Below, one piece after another: positions 1-8,193 of a stretch of 64,000 bases of DNA (the stretch's first letter is position 1; each line of letters begins with the position of its first letter). Position numbers and translations under genes: made by a program. Origin of the DNA: Bacteroidales bacterium (lineage in GTDB: Bacteria > Bacteroidota > Bacteroidia > Bacteroidales > 4484-276); the NCBI GenBank assembly GCA_014860585.1, contig JACZJL010000176.1, positions 1-64,000 of the forward strand, given 5' to 3'. The notes beneath the pieces are model-generated. The model worked only from the letters and a program-made list of their open reading frames with translations. It was not told the DNA's origin and ran no database searches.

Positions 1-460
1 GAACCTTTGGAGGATCCCTTTGGGATAAGGTTGTGAAAGTTGGGGATTTCAGATGTGTACTAAGGTTGAGGAAGGAGGAATAAGGTTTTTAGTATTTCTG
101 AAGATCCGTTACCACCTTCTCGTGCGTTTTGCGCTATACGGCTCAGGCGCCAGCCTGAGCCGCATCTATCCCGGCAGGCTCAGCCTGCAAACATTTTTAC
201 CCAAACCATTAACAAAGCCAGATTTTTAACCATTTTCCCATTAACAATTCACCTATTTTTCCATCTTCCGCCATCCATTTTGTCCGTCTGGGTTTTAAAC
301 GGACAAAATTCCTGAAAAATTGAGCAATTGATTTTCAGTGTGTTGAAAAAAACTTTGTCCGTCTGGGTTTTAAACGGACAAAGTTGTCGGTGATTTGTTT
401 GGATTTTCCGGATACCTGACATTATCTTTGCCGGTAGTTATTCACTAAACAATTTTAATT
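1..460. other. Non-coding leader region with palindromes
   Basis: I see no gene here. The stretch holds two GC-rich hairpins near 140-190, where GGCTCAGGC pairs with GCCTGAGCC. It also holds two copies of an inverted repeat in which TTTGTCCGT pairs with ACGGACAAA, near 278-308 and 352-382. Most of the block from 140 to 380 is repeated with small changes at about 1766-2000, upstream of the second sorted-protein gene. It is therefore the upstream half of a duplicated gene cassette. Confidence 0.7.
398..430 (+). promoter_or_regulatory. Bacteroidota-type promoter for the first sorted protein
   Basis: TTTG at 398-401 and TATCTTTG at 423-430 fit the -33 TTTG and -7 TAnnTTTG consensus of Bacteroidota primary-sigma promoters, with a 21-base spacer. 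The start codon lies about 30 bases downstream. The following TTGCCGGTA motif recurs at the same place before the second sorted-protein gene (near 2054), whose -7 is TAAATTTG at 2050-2057. Confidence 0.6.
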
Positions 461-1282
461 ATGAAAAAAATTCTCGTGTTCATTTCTGTTTTTGCCTTGG
501 CAGTTGCTACAATGGCACAGACTTTACCTGAAAATCAGCAAGGTGGGAAACCAAATCAGGACACCCGGAGTGGTGTCTCAGTTATTTATGAAGTTGCGCC
601 AACTGGTTTCATTTCATCGCTTGCGGTTACACAAGCCGTTCGTGTAAGTCCATCTGATCCTGCATCTCGCGCTCCCTCAATAGTGCTCACCAAAGCACCG
701 GATTTGGGACCTTGGTGGCAATTGATCAACAATATTGGGGGAACATACGTGTACTCTAATAGTTTTATTTCGCCTGGTGATGGCAAACCAATTGATTTAG
801 GCATGTGGCTTATGGTGGGATATCTAGGTACTCCACTTCCAAGTATCCGTTTCGAGATATGGGGCGATAACGGAGGTGCACCCGATCCAACGAATGTTTT
901 AGCCACTACCGGCTCTCTTGCTCCAGCAGCCACAGGCACATTGGCCTTTTTTAGTTCGCCAGTATTACCCGGCGCTTCCATCTTAACCAATGGATCAAAG
1001 TATTGGTTTTGCGCTACAGTAGTGGGTGAACCATTTGCAATAGGGGGATATCAAACTGGTGGACACACACAAAACAGTGTGTACAATGACAATGGAACTT
1101 TTTGGTTTTCCAATGACCCGGCAGGAATTTTCTTTGATGGACAAAATTATACACCTGAGATGGCCTTTCAGGTAACAATTGATTCCATTCCACCCTCAGT
1201 CCCCCTTACCAACTGGGCGCTGTACCTTGGCATTTTCCTGATGGTGATGTTTACGGCTATCCGTTTTAGAAAGATGGTCTAA
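461..1282 (+). CDS. Secreted protein with IPTL-like exosortase C-terminal sorting tail
   Basis: This 273-residue protein starts with a clear signal peptide (MKKILVFIS..., cleavage near residue 19). The middle is a Gly/Thr/Asn-rich beta domain similar in style to the choice-of-anchor domains of PEP-CTERM-class proteins. Residues 247-273 form a tripartite tail: the motif VPLTNWA, a hydrophobic segment (LYLGIFLMVMF), then a basic end (RFRK). This matches the layout of IPTL-CTERM sorting signals, which are cut by exosortase H. The tail and the terminator after it are almost identical to those of the gene ending at 2893, while the central domains are unrelated. An exosortase gene lies 3 kb downstream. 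Predicted role: exported surface protein processed by that exosortase. The substrate assignment is inference. Confidence 0.8.
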   Translation: MKKILVFISVFALAVATMAQTLPENQQGGKPNQDTRSGVSVIYEVAPTGFISSLAVTQAVRVSPSDPASRAPSIVLTKAPDLGPWWQLINNIGGTYVYSNSFISPGDGKPIDLGMWLMVGYLGTPLPSIRFEIWGDNGGAPDPTNVLATTGSLAPAATGTLAFFSSPVLPGASILTNGSKYWFCATVVGEPFAIGGYQTGGHTQNSVYNDNGTFWFSNDPAGIFFDGQNYTPEMAFQVTIDSIPPSVPLTNWALYLGIFLMVMFTAIRFRKMV

Positions 1283-1346
1283 GAATTTTTCTCATGATTG
1301 ATGAAAAAAGCTGCTTCCCGCGAAGCGGCTTTTTTATTTGTAGTCG
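1200..1346 (+). repeat. Repeat copy A: sorting-tail codons plus terminator
   Basis: The DNA coding for the last 27 residues of the first sorted protein, its stop and the following hairpin recur almost base for base at 2808-2957 (copy C). The last eight codons plus hairpin also recur at 1675-1760 (copy B). Conservation includes untranslated bases, so this is recent duplication or gene conversion and not only protein-level selection. Confidence 0.85.
1304..1335 (+). terminator. Intrinsic terminator after the first sorted protein
   Basis: AAAAAAGCTGCTTC pairs with GAAGCGGCTTTTTT around a CCGC loop and ends in a T-run. This is a strong rho-independent terminator that can work in both directions. 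Confidence 0.85.
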
Positions 1347-1370
1347 TTCGGCATAGGTCATTTATCCTGC

Positions 1371-1560
1371 GATAGCTGAAACCCGTACCGGGTTTCTTTT
1401 GTCATTCTCTCCCGTCTGTTCCTATTATAGCTGAAACCCATACTGGGTTTCTGTTGTTATTCTTATCCATCCTTTGCTACTATAGCTAAAACCCGTACCG
1501 GGTTTTTGGATTGTGGATGCAATCGTTTTCCCTACGATAGCTGAAACCCGCACCGGGTTT
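1371..1560. repeat. Four 25-bp palindromic repeats at exact 55-bp period
   Basis: Copies start at 1371, 1426, 1481 and 1536. Each reads roughly (G/T)ATAGCTGAAACCC then a short core then GGGTTT, and AAACCCGTACCGGGTTT is a perfect palindrome. The three gaps are each exactly 30 bases and differ in sequence. The spacing resembles a CRISPR array, but the repeats differ from each other by several bases and there are no cas genes or leader nearby. Related palindromes of another type follow at 1588-1675. I class it as a Bacteroidota intergenic palindrome family. Confidence 0.8.
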
Positions 1561-1587
1561 TGAATCGAATATTTTCTGGTTGTTTCT

Positions 1588-1675
1588 CAACACCGTAGGT
1601 GTTGCGCTATAGTAGCATAAACCCACGCTCTATTGATCGAACCCAAACTCCGTAGGAGTTTTGCTATAGTAGCAT
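1588..1675. repeat. Two palindrome units ending in GCTATAGTAGCAT
   Basis: AACACCGTAGGTGTT and AAACTCCGTAGGAGTTT are palindromes, each followed within a few bases by GCTATAGTAGCAT (1606-1618 and 1663-1675, 57 bases apart). The period is close to the 55 bases of the preceding repeats, so both belong to one kind of palindromic intergenic array. The second unit abuts the remnant sorting tail at 1675. Confidence 0.65.
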
Positions 1676-1760
1676 TTCCGTTTTAGAAAGATGGTCTAAG
1701 AATTTTTCTCATGATTGATGAAAAAAGCTGCTTCCCGCGAAGCGGCTTTTTTATTTGTAG
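1675..1760 (+). pseudogene. Remnant of a third sorted protein (last codons plus terminator)
   Basis: TTCCGTTTTAGAAAGATGGT followed by C and TAA repeats the last codons (FRFRKMV-type end) of both sorted proteins. It is followed by the same spacer and the same hairpin (1721-1752). No reading frame precedes it: palindromic repeats run straight into it. After it comes the copy of the upstream block (1766-2000). The simplest reading is that a third cassette stood here and lost its body by deletion, leaving its 3' end. Confidence 0.7.
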
Positions 1761-1765
1761 TCGCT

Positions 1766-2000
1766 CGGTCCAGGCTCCAGCCTGAGCCACATCTATCCCG
1801 GCAGGCTCAGGCTGCAAACATTTTTACCCAAACCATTAACAAAGTTTGATTTTTAACCATTTTCCCATTAACAATTCACCCATTTTTCCCGTTCCTGGCC
1901 ATCCATTTTGTCCGTCTGGGCTTTAAAAGGACAAAATTCCCGAAAAATGGAGCGATTGATTTTCAGTGGATTAAAAAAAACTTTGTCCGTCATGGATTTG
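1766..2000. repeat. Second copy of the cassette upstream block
   Basis: This block matches 140-380 with scattered changes: the CAGGCTCCAGCCTGAGCC hairpin, CATCTATCCCGGCAGGCTCAG, the long AT-rich stretch around ACCCAAACCATTAACAAAG, and two TTTGTCCGT elements. The second TTTGTCCGT palindrome is degraded here (its right arm near 1990 is lost). Confidence 0.8.
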
Positions 2001-2089
2001 CCAGAATAAAAAATTTGATTGACATGATGATTTCCTTACAAACTGTATTTAAATTTGCCGGTAATTTATTACCAAAAATTATTGTGAAA

Positions 2090-2893
2090 ATGAAAAAAAT
2101 ACTTTTAACTGCAATGTTCATGATCTCAATGCTTACTTTAACTCAGTCACAAGAGCTGAAGAGAAACAAAGGAGATGATCCTCAATCATTCATTGATTAT
2201 GTTAATTCAGGGCTTCAATTTCAGTCAGAAAACCCTGTTTTACCTGCAAAACCTTTAACTCCCACAAGGAGTATGTATTATTACACTGACCGTGCAGTTT
2301 TTGATGCAGAGCACCCTGGACTGCCGGTTGAAGGCTTCGAAAACAGTACGATAGGATACGCTCAAATTGATGTGATACCAGATCCATTGAATGCTTTTTC
2401 TAACAATGCTTACTTTAACCCGGGCGATATCCTGCCTGGAATAAGTTTTTGGGTATCTGCAAATGACTTTGGAGACGAATTTTCGATACTTGGAGAGCAA
2501 TATGCCGGAAACAATAGTAAGACAATCGTTGCTAATTATTTAGCTGACAATTTTCGTATCGTGTTTGATCCCCCGGTAAAGGCTGTCGGTATGGATATTC
2601 AGGAGTTTTTCGGCAACGGCTTGTGTCAGGTGGATATTTATGATCCCGATTATAATTTATTGGCCTCGGTTCAGTCACCTGCAAATCCTGAGGGCGTTTT
2701 CTGGGGTGTTGCTTCAGATGATCCAATAGGCGAGATTAATATTATTTCGTTGGGTTATTATTCTGAGGGTGCCGACAACATTGCATTTGGAGAAGTATCC
2801 TCCCCCTCAGTCCCCCTCTCCAACTGGGCGCTCTACCTCGGTATTTTCCTGATGGTGATGTTTACGGCTATCCGTTTTAGAAAGATGGTCTAA
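2090..2893 (+). CDS. Second secreted protein with IPTL-like sorting tail
   Basis: I start at the ATG at 2090, which opens a good signal peptide (MKKILLTAMFMISMLTLTQSQ). The frame is open further upstream to 2015, but that part covers the promoter. The protein has 267 residues. Its central domain, with segments such as DNFRIVFDPPVKAVGMDI and GVFWGVASDDPI, resembles the beta-sandwich domains common in PEP-CTERM-class exported proteins. Residues 241-267 are the sorting tail: VPLSNWA, a hydrophobic stretch and RFRK, identical to the first protein except for one residue. The body differs completely from the first protein, so the shared tail marks a shared processing route. Likely substrate of the exosortase at 4328. 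Confidence 0.8.
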   Translation: MKKILLTAMFMISMLTLTQSQELKRNKGDDPQSFIDYVNSGLQFQSENPVLPAKPLTPTRSMYYYTDRAVFDAEHPGLPVEGFENSTIGYAQIDVIPDPLNAFSNNAYFNPGDILPGISFWVSANDFGDEFSILGEQYAGNNSKTIVANYLADNFRIVFDPPVKAVGMDIQEFFGNGLCQVDIYDPDYNLLASVQSPANPEGVFWGVASDDPIGEINIISLGYYSEGADNIAFGEVSSPSVPLSNWALYLGIFLMVMFTAIRFRKMV

Positions 2894-2957
2894 GAATTTT
2901 TCTCATGATTGATGAAAAAAGCTGCTTCCTGTGGAGCGGCTTTTTTTGTTTATGGTC
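2808..2957 (+). repeat. Repeat copy C: sorting-tail codons plus terminator
   Basis: This is the third copy of the tail-plus-terminator repeat. The hairpin at 2915-2946 has diverged slightly in the loop (CCTGTGGAG) but keeps the stem and T-run. It can also end transcription of the convergent AraC-type gene whose stop is at 2965. Confidence 0.85.
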
Positions 2958-2964
2958 GCTCGGA

Positions 2965-4194
2965 TCAGGCTTTTTTGGTTTCGGTTGGCTGATTATCCTG
3001 CTTCAGGTTGGCCATAAACTCCCGCGGGGTTTGCCCGGTGTATTTTTTAAAACAGGCGTAGAACGATGATCTCGACTGAAAACCGGACATATCGGCCACT
3101 GCGTCAATCGTGTAATTTTTGCCGTTAGCCTTCATCATATCCATGGCCTCGCGCACGCGGTAATCGTTGATCAGGCTGTAGAAGTTTTTTCCCATCACTT
3201 CATTGATCACCAGGGTCAGTTTGTTTTTGCCAATACCGGTTTTACGGCTCAGGTCGCTGATCGCAAAACGTTGATCCAGATAGGGTTTATCCTGCAAAAA
3301 GTGTGTTTCTATTTTCCGGATGATTTCACCTGCTCCATCATCCGGGACTACCTTTTTTTCTTCCATTTGGGTCAATACCGGATGATTCCTGTCTGGTGTT
3401 TTCTTAGGTGGTTTGATCAGTCCCACCCGTGAAACCTGGGTAAACAGGTCATCCTGCTTCATAGCAAAATAACCCGCCACACCACTGCTGAAAAGGATAA
3501 CCAGGTTAAAAGCAACCGCGGAAACTATCGTCTGATTGCTTACAACCAGAAGTTGAGCCGCAGCTGCAACCATAAACACAAATAAACCCGAGGAAATGAG
3601 GTAAACCCAATTGAATTGCATGTAGGGTAAATGTGAAGGACGCATCTGAACAGCCGCATGCTCCATTTTTAAAAGTTTCACCGTTTTAAATGCTGCCAGC
3701 ACAAGTTGGACAATAAGTAGCAAACCTGCCCCGGTCCAAAACACCAGTAAACCATAGTTTGCTGTCGTGATTGGGTTGTTGAGAAGGCTAACGTCAGTGT
3801 TCAGAAAAATTAGCTTTTGATGGTTGGAGTTGAATCCGTAAGTTACCAGGTTCAACAGTAAAACCAACAGAGGCGGGATGAAAAGAATAAATCTTGAAAT
3901 AGTGCTGAGATGATTTTTCTCCTTAACCAGTGATAGGATGTACAGAAAATATAAAGGGGGTAAAGTGAGCAGGAGCGGGATGAAAATGAAATACATCCAC
4001 ACCATCAGGGTTTCATTTGCCGAATAGTAAAGTGCGTTCAACAACAGGAAGCCGGTCATGCTCAGCAGCAGCAACCCGAGGTACCTGCGCGCAGAATTGG
4101 TTTTTTTGAAAGAGATGAGTTGAATGGTGAAATACAACAACTGGTAAATGGGAAGTGAAAAAAGGATTACCTCAAGATTTTCATTGGAAATCAT
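2965..4194 (-). CDS. Membrane-anchored AraC-family transcriptional regulator
   Basis: The 409-residue protein has about seven hydrophobic helices in residues 1-240, followed by a charged linker and an AraC-type double helix-turn-helix at about residues 305-400 (FAISDLSRKTGIGKNKLT... and TIDAVADMSGFQSRSSFYAC...KKYTGQTPREF). This layout is common in Bacteroidota and places a DNA-binding domain under an integral membrane sensor. It lies between the sorted proteins and the exosortase and is divergent from the exosortase, so it may control either. No ligand can be read from the sequence. Confidence 0.85.
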   Translation of the reverse strand: MISNENLEVILFSLPIYQLLYFTIQLISFKKTNSARRYLGLLLLSMTGFLLLNALYYSANETLMVWMYFIFIPLLLTLPPLYFLYILSLVKEKNHLSTISRFILFIPPLLVLLLNLVTYGFNSNHQKLIFLNTDVSLLNNPITTANYGLLVFWTGAGLLLIVQLVLAAFKTVKLLKMEHAAVQMRPSHLPYMQFNWVYLISSGLFVFMVAAAAQLLVVSNQTIVSAVAFNLVILFSSGVAGYFAMKQDDLFTQVSRVGLIKPPKKTPDRNHPVLTQMEEKKVVPDDGAGEIIRKIETHFLQDKPYLDQRFAISDLSRKTGIGKNKLTLVINEVMGKNFYSLINDYRVREAMDMMKANGKNYTIDAVADMSGFQSRSSFYACFKKYTGQTPREFMANLKQDNQPTETKKA

Positions 4195-4327
4195 TGCTGA
4201 ACAGATTTAACTGAGTGCAAAACTATGAACTTTAAAATATGTATTGCAAAAAATTGAGCATAACATACAAATAAATTTTTGCGCTATATTCGCCGCATAA
4301 AGTGAGTTCGTAAAGTTTAATCAATAA

Positions 4328-4933
4328 ATGCCGATAAGTATGTCACAAAAGCCCGGACAATATAAAAGCAGCAAGGAGGAGGATAAAGCGAAGCAAAAGG
4401 AAAAGCAGGTCAAACAGGAAGCCTACCGGCAGTTTATGCGCCAGTTCAAGCCGCTGCTGATCGCAGTTGCACTCTGGTTCATTGCCAATGCAATTCTTCA
4501 TCTACCGGCCATCAAAGACCAGGTGCAGGAGCTTTTTGTCAGGTTCACTTTAAATTCAGCCCTGGCTTTTGGCAAACTGCTGTTCATACCCGTGGAAAGC
4601 CGTAGCTTTCCCATGATTACCGTCGGCGGTTATACGATGGAAGTCATCATGGAATGTACAGCCTACAATTTTTATGTTTTCGTGATTTGCCTCAGCTTGC
4701 TGTCACCCGTAAAATGGACACAACGGCTGCTCACCCTGGTGATTTTTGTTGCATCGGTATTTGTAATCAACAGCTTCCGGTTCTACACCATGGGCTTCAT
4801 TGCCATATATTTTGGCGACCTCTTCGACAGCATCCACGATTACCTTTGGAATGTTCTCTTCGGGTTTTTGGTATTCCTTATCTGGTTGTGGAGATTCAGA
4901 CCGCAAACTCCGGCAGCAACAACAATAAATTAA
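4328..4933 (+). CDS. Exosortase family protein (XrtH-like)
   Basis: This is a 201-residue integral membrane protein with a basic N-terminal tail. It carries the exosortase/archaeosortase active-site pattern: Cys110 in MECTAYNFY, Arg151 in INSFRFYTMG and His170 in FDSIHDYLWN, each at the edge of a membrane helix. Exosortases are transpeptidase-like enzymes that cut C-terminal sorting tails and pass the protein to a surface anchor. Its short length and the nearby IPTL-like tails point to the exosortase H type. The start may be ATG 4328 or ATG 4340; both lie in a divergent promoter region shared with the AraC-type gene. The next gene starts 7 bases after the stop, so the two form an operon. The exact Xrt subclass is inference. 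Confidence 0.85.
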   Translation: MPISMSQKPGQYKSSKEEDKAKQKEKQVKQEAYRQFMRQFKPLLIAVALWFIANAILHLPAIKDQVQELFVRFTLNSALAFGKLLFIPVESRSFPMITVGGYTMEVIMECTAYNFYVFVICLSLLSPVKWTQRLLTLVIFVASVFVINSFRFYTMGFIAIYFGDLFDSIHDYLWNVLFGFLVFLIWLWRFRPQTPAATTIN

Positions 4934-4940
4934 TCATCCC

Positions 4941-5456
4941 ATGGCTAAAAAATTATCAACTCCTGTCAAACTGATGATCCTGATTGTTTTGACCATCCTG
5001 TTTTATACGCTGTGGATTTACGGACTTGAAAAGGCATATACTAAATTTCTGCTCGGTGGAACCAACACTGCTTTAAGCATCATCAAAACTGACACCCATA
5101 TCGAGCTTGAAAAAGAGAACGAGACCTACCAGTTCAGAGTTCGCACAAAGATTGACGGACGAAAGGCCTCCTTTCCGCAAAAAATCGGTAGCCTGTTGCA
5201 GCCCACAGTGATCATCCTTGCATGGCAGCTTTTCCTTTTTTTCGTCCTTGGCAAAAGGGATGCATTGCGCTCGCTCGGGATAAATCTGGGTATCTTCTAT
5301 CTTGCACAAATCCTATTGTTGGTTTTTCTATCCGGTTTCTATGTTTCAGAGGTTCAGAAGTTCATTTACCTGATGTTGATGGATAGTTTTTACGTCATAG
5401 CCATCGTGCTGGTTATCAAAGACAGTATTCTTTATCCTGTTTTCAGGAAGGCCTGA
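4941..5456 (+). CDS. Exosortase-associated four-helix membrane protein
   Basis: This 171-residue protein has a hydrophobic helix at residues 8-30, then a short extracytoplasmic segment with a charged beta-like stretch (HIELEKENETYQFRVRTK), then three further helices. It starts 7 bases after the exosortase stop. Exosortase H genes are known to be followed by a small associated membrane protein of this kind, and the position and topology fit. I recognise no catalytic residues. Its likely role is as a partner or chaperone of the exosortase. The assignment rests on context. Confidence 0.65.
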   Translation: MAKKLSTPVKLMILIVLTILFYTLWIYGLEKAYTKFLLGGTNTALSIIKTDTHIELEKENETYQFRVRTKIDGRKASFPQKIGSLLQPTVIILAWQLFLFFVLGKRDALRSLGINLGIFYLAQILLLVFLSGFYVSEVQKFIYLMLMDSFYVIAIVLVIKDSILYPVFRKA

Positions 5457-5827
5457 TGCATTGATGAGATGAGTGATTTTTAATGCAATTGCCTTTGTTA
5501 CCGCTGATTTGGAAACCAAAAGATGCAGTGTCTCTAATCCAAAGGAGATAATTTTGAAAACAAACTGCAACCTTTACAAGCAAATGCCAGCCAAAGTGCA
5601 GCCTTGTTTGAACGGCACTGAAGCTCTGGTAGTGGTCACAGGCGCCCTGTGAAATTGGATGTACGTAGTTAGAAGCACTTAAAAGTATTGATTGACTTTT
5701 GACCGATTCACCGGGTGACTTTCGAAGTATTGAGGCAGGTAAAACCACTTAATACCAGGTAGTTATCATTGGTTTTAGTAGAAAACAGCAAACTTAAAAG
5801 CAATATCACGGATCTGTGCTCTCCCTT
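5457..5827. other. Intergenic, nothing recognised
   Basis: These 371 bases lie between the exosortase operon and a convergent lipoprotein gene. I see no gene, tRNA, clear repeat or strong terminator. Short open frames on the minus strand lack starts or plausible composition. Confidence 0.5.
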
Positions 5828-6304
5828 CTATTGTCCTCCCTCATCCTCTTTTGTCCAGGGTAGGATAAATTCGTAGGTTTTGTTCACTTCATAGTTGTAA
5901 TCAAGCACGTCGATGTAGTAAAAAGTTTCGTGTACTTTTTTGCTTTCGGCAGTGTGCATGTTGAACACTTCAAATTCAACTTCAACCTTGTCGAGTGAGT
6001 TTTCGAACTTGTAAATGTACTGCATGCCGGTGAACCAATAGCCCTCTTCATTGCAATTACCTTCACGGTTAAAAGCTCCTGAAACATTATTGTTACAATA
6101 TCTTTTGTATATGGAAAGTGAGACCTTTCCCTGGTAAGGCTCATAATCCTGGTATTGTACTTTGGCCGAAAGCACAAATGACTTTTCGATGAGTTGTTCT
6201 TTTGTATCATCGCAAATGTCTTTATTTTTGTCCGCTTCGCAGGATGATAATAAGGAAAAAGCAATTCCGGTAAAAAGCGTGAGGATAATTGATATTTTTT
6301 TCAT
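5828..6304 (-). CDS. Small lipoprotein of unknown function
   Basis: I start at the ATG at 6304 because it opens a lipoprotein signal (MKKISIILTLFTGIAFSLLS followed by SC, with Cys as the lipidation site); an upstream ATG at 6328 adds eight unlikely residues. The mature protein is about 135 residues and rich in acidic residues, with four Cys in total. It looks like a beta-rich periplasmic lipoprotein. I recognise no family. Confidence 0.7.
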   Translation of the reverse strand: MKKISIILTLFTGIAFSLLSSCEADKNKDICDDTKEQLIEKSFVLSAKVQYQDYEPYQGKVSLSIYKRYCNNNVSGAFNREGNCNEEGYWFTGMQYIYKFENSLDKVEVEFEVFNMHTAESKKVHETFYYIDVLDYNYEVNKTYEFILPWTKEDEGGQ

Positions 6305-6774
6305 GTGACAAATATAGTGTTTTGTCAAAAAACAGATGAAAAAAATCTGGTTATTTTTTCAAACTATTATATTGATTTGCTGAGGATTGTTTTTTTTCTG
6401 AAGCCATACTCCCGGTGCAATGCTGAGATTCTTTGAGTGGCTTTGTGAGATAGCTATTGCGCAGAGAGTCGCCATGAAGACACAATCCGGTGCGTACGGG
6501 ACACAAAGACAATATTTTAAAATACATGGTTTTTCAAGAAATCAGCCCAAAAATCTTGCATAATAAATTGATGACCTATTTAGAAATTAGTGACTCATGA
6601 AAGAATCAGCAGTTTTTTAGAAAGCACTTTATACAAGACGCAGTTTTCTTCGTTAATGGAGCCAGGTGTTTAGTAATTTATTTCGTTTTTTTTCTCAAGC
6701 GATAAACCTTTTCATTTCTTTTGCATCTAATGATCGTATTTCAATCATTAAATAAACTTTTAATATTAAAAACA
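6305..6774. other. Intergenic, no gene seen
   Basis: The stretch separates two divergent lipoprotein genes. It is AT-rich and holds T-runs near 6380-6400. A TTTTGCAT at 6719-6726 about 50 bases before the downstream start may belong to its promoter. Nothing else is recognisable. Confidence 0.4.
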
Positions 6775-7602
6775 ATGAAGAAATTAATGTTTTGTGTGTT
6801 CACACTGCTGGTACTTATCAGTTTTACTTCCTGTGAAAAGGATAAGAATGAAAATGATACAACGGAAACCAACCTGGCTGAAAACGATGCCATTGCCGAA
6901 AGCGCATTTGATGAGATCAGCGAGATTGCCGACGAAGCCTTCGGACAGGCAACCGGAGAGTTGAAATCAACTGATGACGCAATCAGGAGACTTGGTCCAT
7001 GCGCGACGGTAACGTTGGATACGACCGTGATGCCGCGTGTAATGACCATTGATTTTGGCGAAGAAAACTGCCTGTGTAACGATGGGAAATGGAGACGCGG
7101 GAAAATCATTGTGACTTTCACCGGACGCTATCACAAACCCGGAACGATCATTACCCATACTATGGAAAATTATTATGTGAACGATAACCATGTTCAGGGG
7201 ACAAAAGTGATGACCAACCTGGGACCCAACACTAACGGACAGCCTGAATACAGCACCGTGGTGGATGGCAGCATCACGTTTTTTGAAACAGGGGTTGTTG
7301 TTTCATGGGAATCAGATCATTTGCGCACATGGATCGAAGGATTTGAAACGCCGGAATGGTTTGACAACGTATTCCTGATCAGCGGTTCAGGTAGTCATTC
7401 CAACAGTAACGGAGGAGGATTTACCCGCACTATTACCGAACCGTTGCGTCGTGAAGCTTCATGTAGCAACATTGTCAGTGGTATTGTGGAAACCGTGCCG
7501 GTCAACCGCCCAACCAGAATACTGAACTATGGCGACGGCGCCTGCGATAACATCGCAACGCTAACTATTGGCGAAAACACTTACATCATCAGACTTCCGT
7601 AA
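6775..7602 (+). CDS. Exported lipoprotein of unknown function
   Basis: The start is placed at the ATG at 6775, which opens a lipoprotein signal (MKKLMFCVFTLLVLISFTSC). The 275-residue product has an acidic N-terminal linker (about residues 20-60), then a beta-rich domain with repeated T/V/I strands and Cys-containing pairs (ENCLCNDGKWRRGK, EASCSNIVSG, YGDGACDN). I know of similar lipoproteins beside ECF sigma operons in Bacteroidota but cannot name the family. The sigma gene follows after 87 bases, so co-expression is possible. Confidence 0.7.
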   Translation: MKKLMFCVFTLLVLISFTSCEKDKNENDTTETNLAENDAIAESAFDEISEIADEAFGQATGELKSTDDAIRRLGPCATVTLDTTVMPRVMTIDFGEENCLCNDGKWRRGKIIVTFTGRYHKPGTIITHTMENYYVNDNHVQGTKVMTNLGPNTNGQPEYSTVVDGSITFFETGVVVSWESDHLRTWIEGFETPEWFDNVFLISGSGSHSNSNGGGFTRTITEPLRREASCSNIVSGIVETVPVNRPTRILNYGDGACDNIATLTIGENTYIIRLP

Positions 7603-7689
7603 ATTTTACATGAGATTCCGGAGAAAGTAGTTTCAGATTTCTCCGGAATTTCTCAGTTCTTTGCATAAACCAAAAGAACAAAGCCAGGA

Positions 7690-8193
7690 TTGAAAACCGA
7701 TAATGCCGATTTCAGGAATCTTGTCCGGGAGCACAGCCAGCGGCTTTACGCCCATATCCGCAGTATCTTGCTCAATCACCATGACACTGACGATGTGCTA
7801 CAAAATACGTTTGTTAAAGCCTGGAGCGGAATCCATGAGTTCAGAGCAGAATCGGAAATATCAACCTGGCTGTTCAGAATTGCCACCAACGAGGCGCTGC
7901 AGCACCTGAGGAAGCAGAAGTTGAGGAAATTGTTTTTTATGGGCTCTGATACTGAAATTTCCGATGACGTTGTGCAAAGTGATGCCCCCGATGGCGAGGC
8001 CATTCAGAGAAAACTCGAACAGGCGATGAAAACTCTTTCGGTGCAGCAACGGATGGTTTTTTCGATGAAATATTTCAACGAACTGAAATACACCGAAATT
8101 GCCGGGATTCTCCAACTGAAAGAAGGTTCGCTCAAGGCAGTTTACCACAATGCAGTGAAGAAAATTGAAAAATACATTACAGAAAATGAATGA
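7690..8193 (+). CDS. ECF-type RNA polymerase sigma factor
   Basis: The 167-residue protein has sigma region 2 at about residues 8-75 (DTDDVLQNTFVKAWSGI, STWLFRIATNEALQHLRK) and region 4 at about 110-160 (LSVQQRMVFSMKYFNELKYTEIAGILQL), the usual size for the ECF family. The start is a TTG at 7690 preceded by CCAGGA; no in-frame ATG gives a complete region 2. The next gene overlaps its stop by 8 bases. With the two genes downstream this forms a cell-envelope stress-type operon: sigma factor, single-pass regulator and periplasmic protein. Confidence 0.92.
   Translation: MKTDNADFRNLVREHSQRLYAHIRSILLNHHDTDDVLQNTFVKAWSGIHEFRAESEISTWLFRIATNEALQHLRKQKLRKLFFMGSDTEISDDVVQSDAPDGEAIQRKLEQAMKTLSVQQRMVFSMKYFNELKYTEIAGILQLKEGSLKAVYHNAVKKIEKYITENE

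Noticed and set aside
586-990. 134-residue frame on the minus strand inside the first sorted protein
   Set aside because: It is antisense to a gene with signal peptide, sorting tail, promoter and terminator.
1371-1560. Possible CRISPR array
   Set aside because: The repeats are only four and differ from each other, their core is a full palindrome, and no cas genes or leader are in the window. Related palindromes occur next to it with another sequence.
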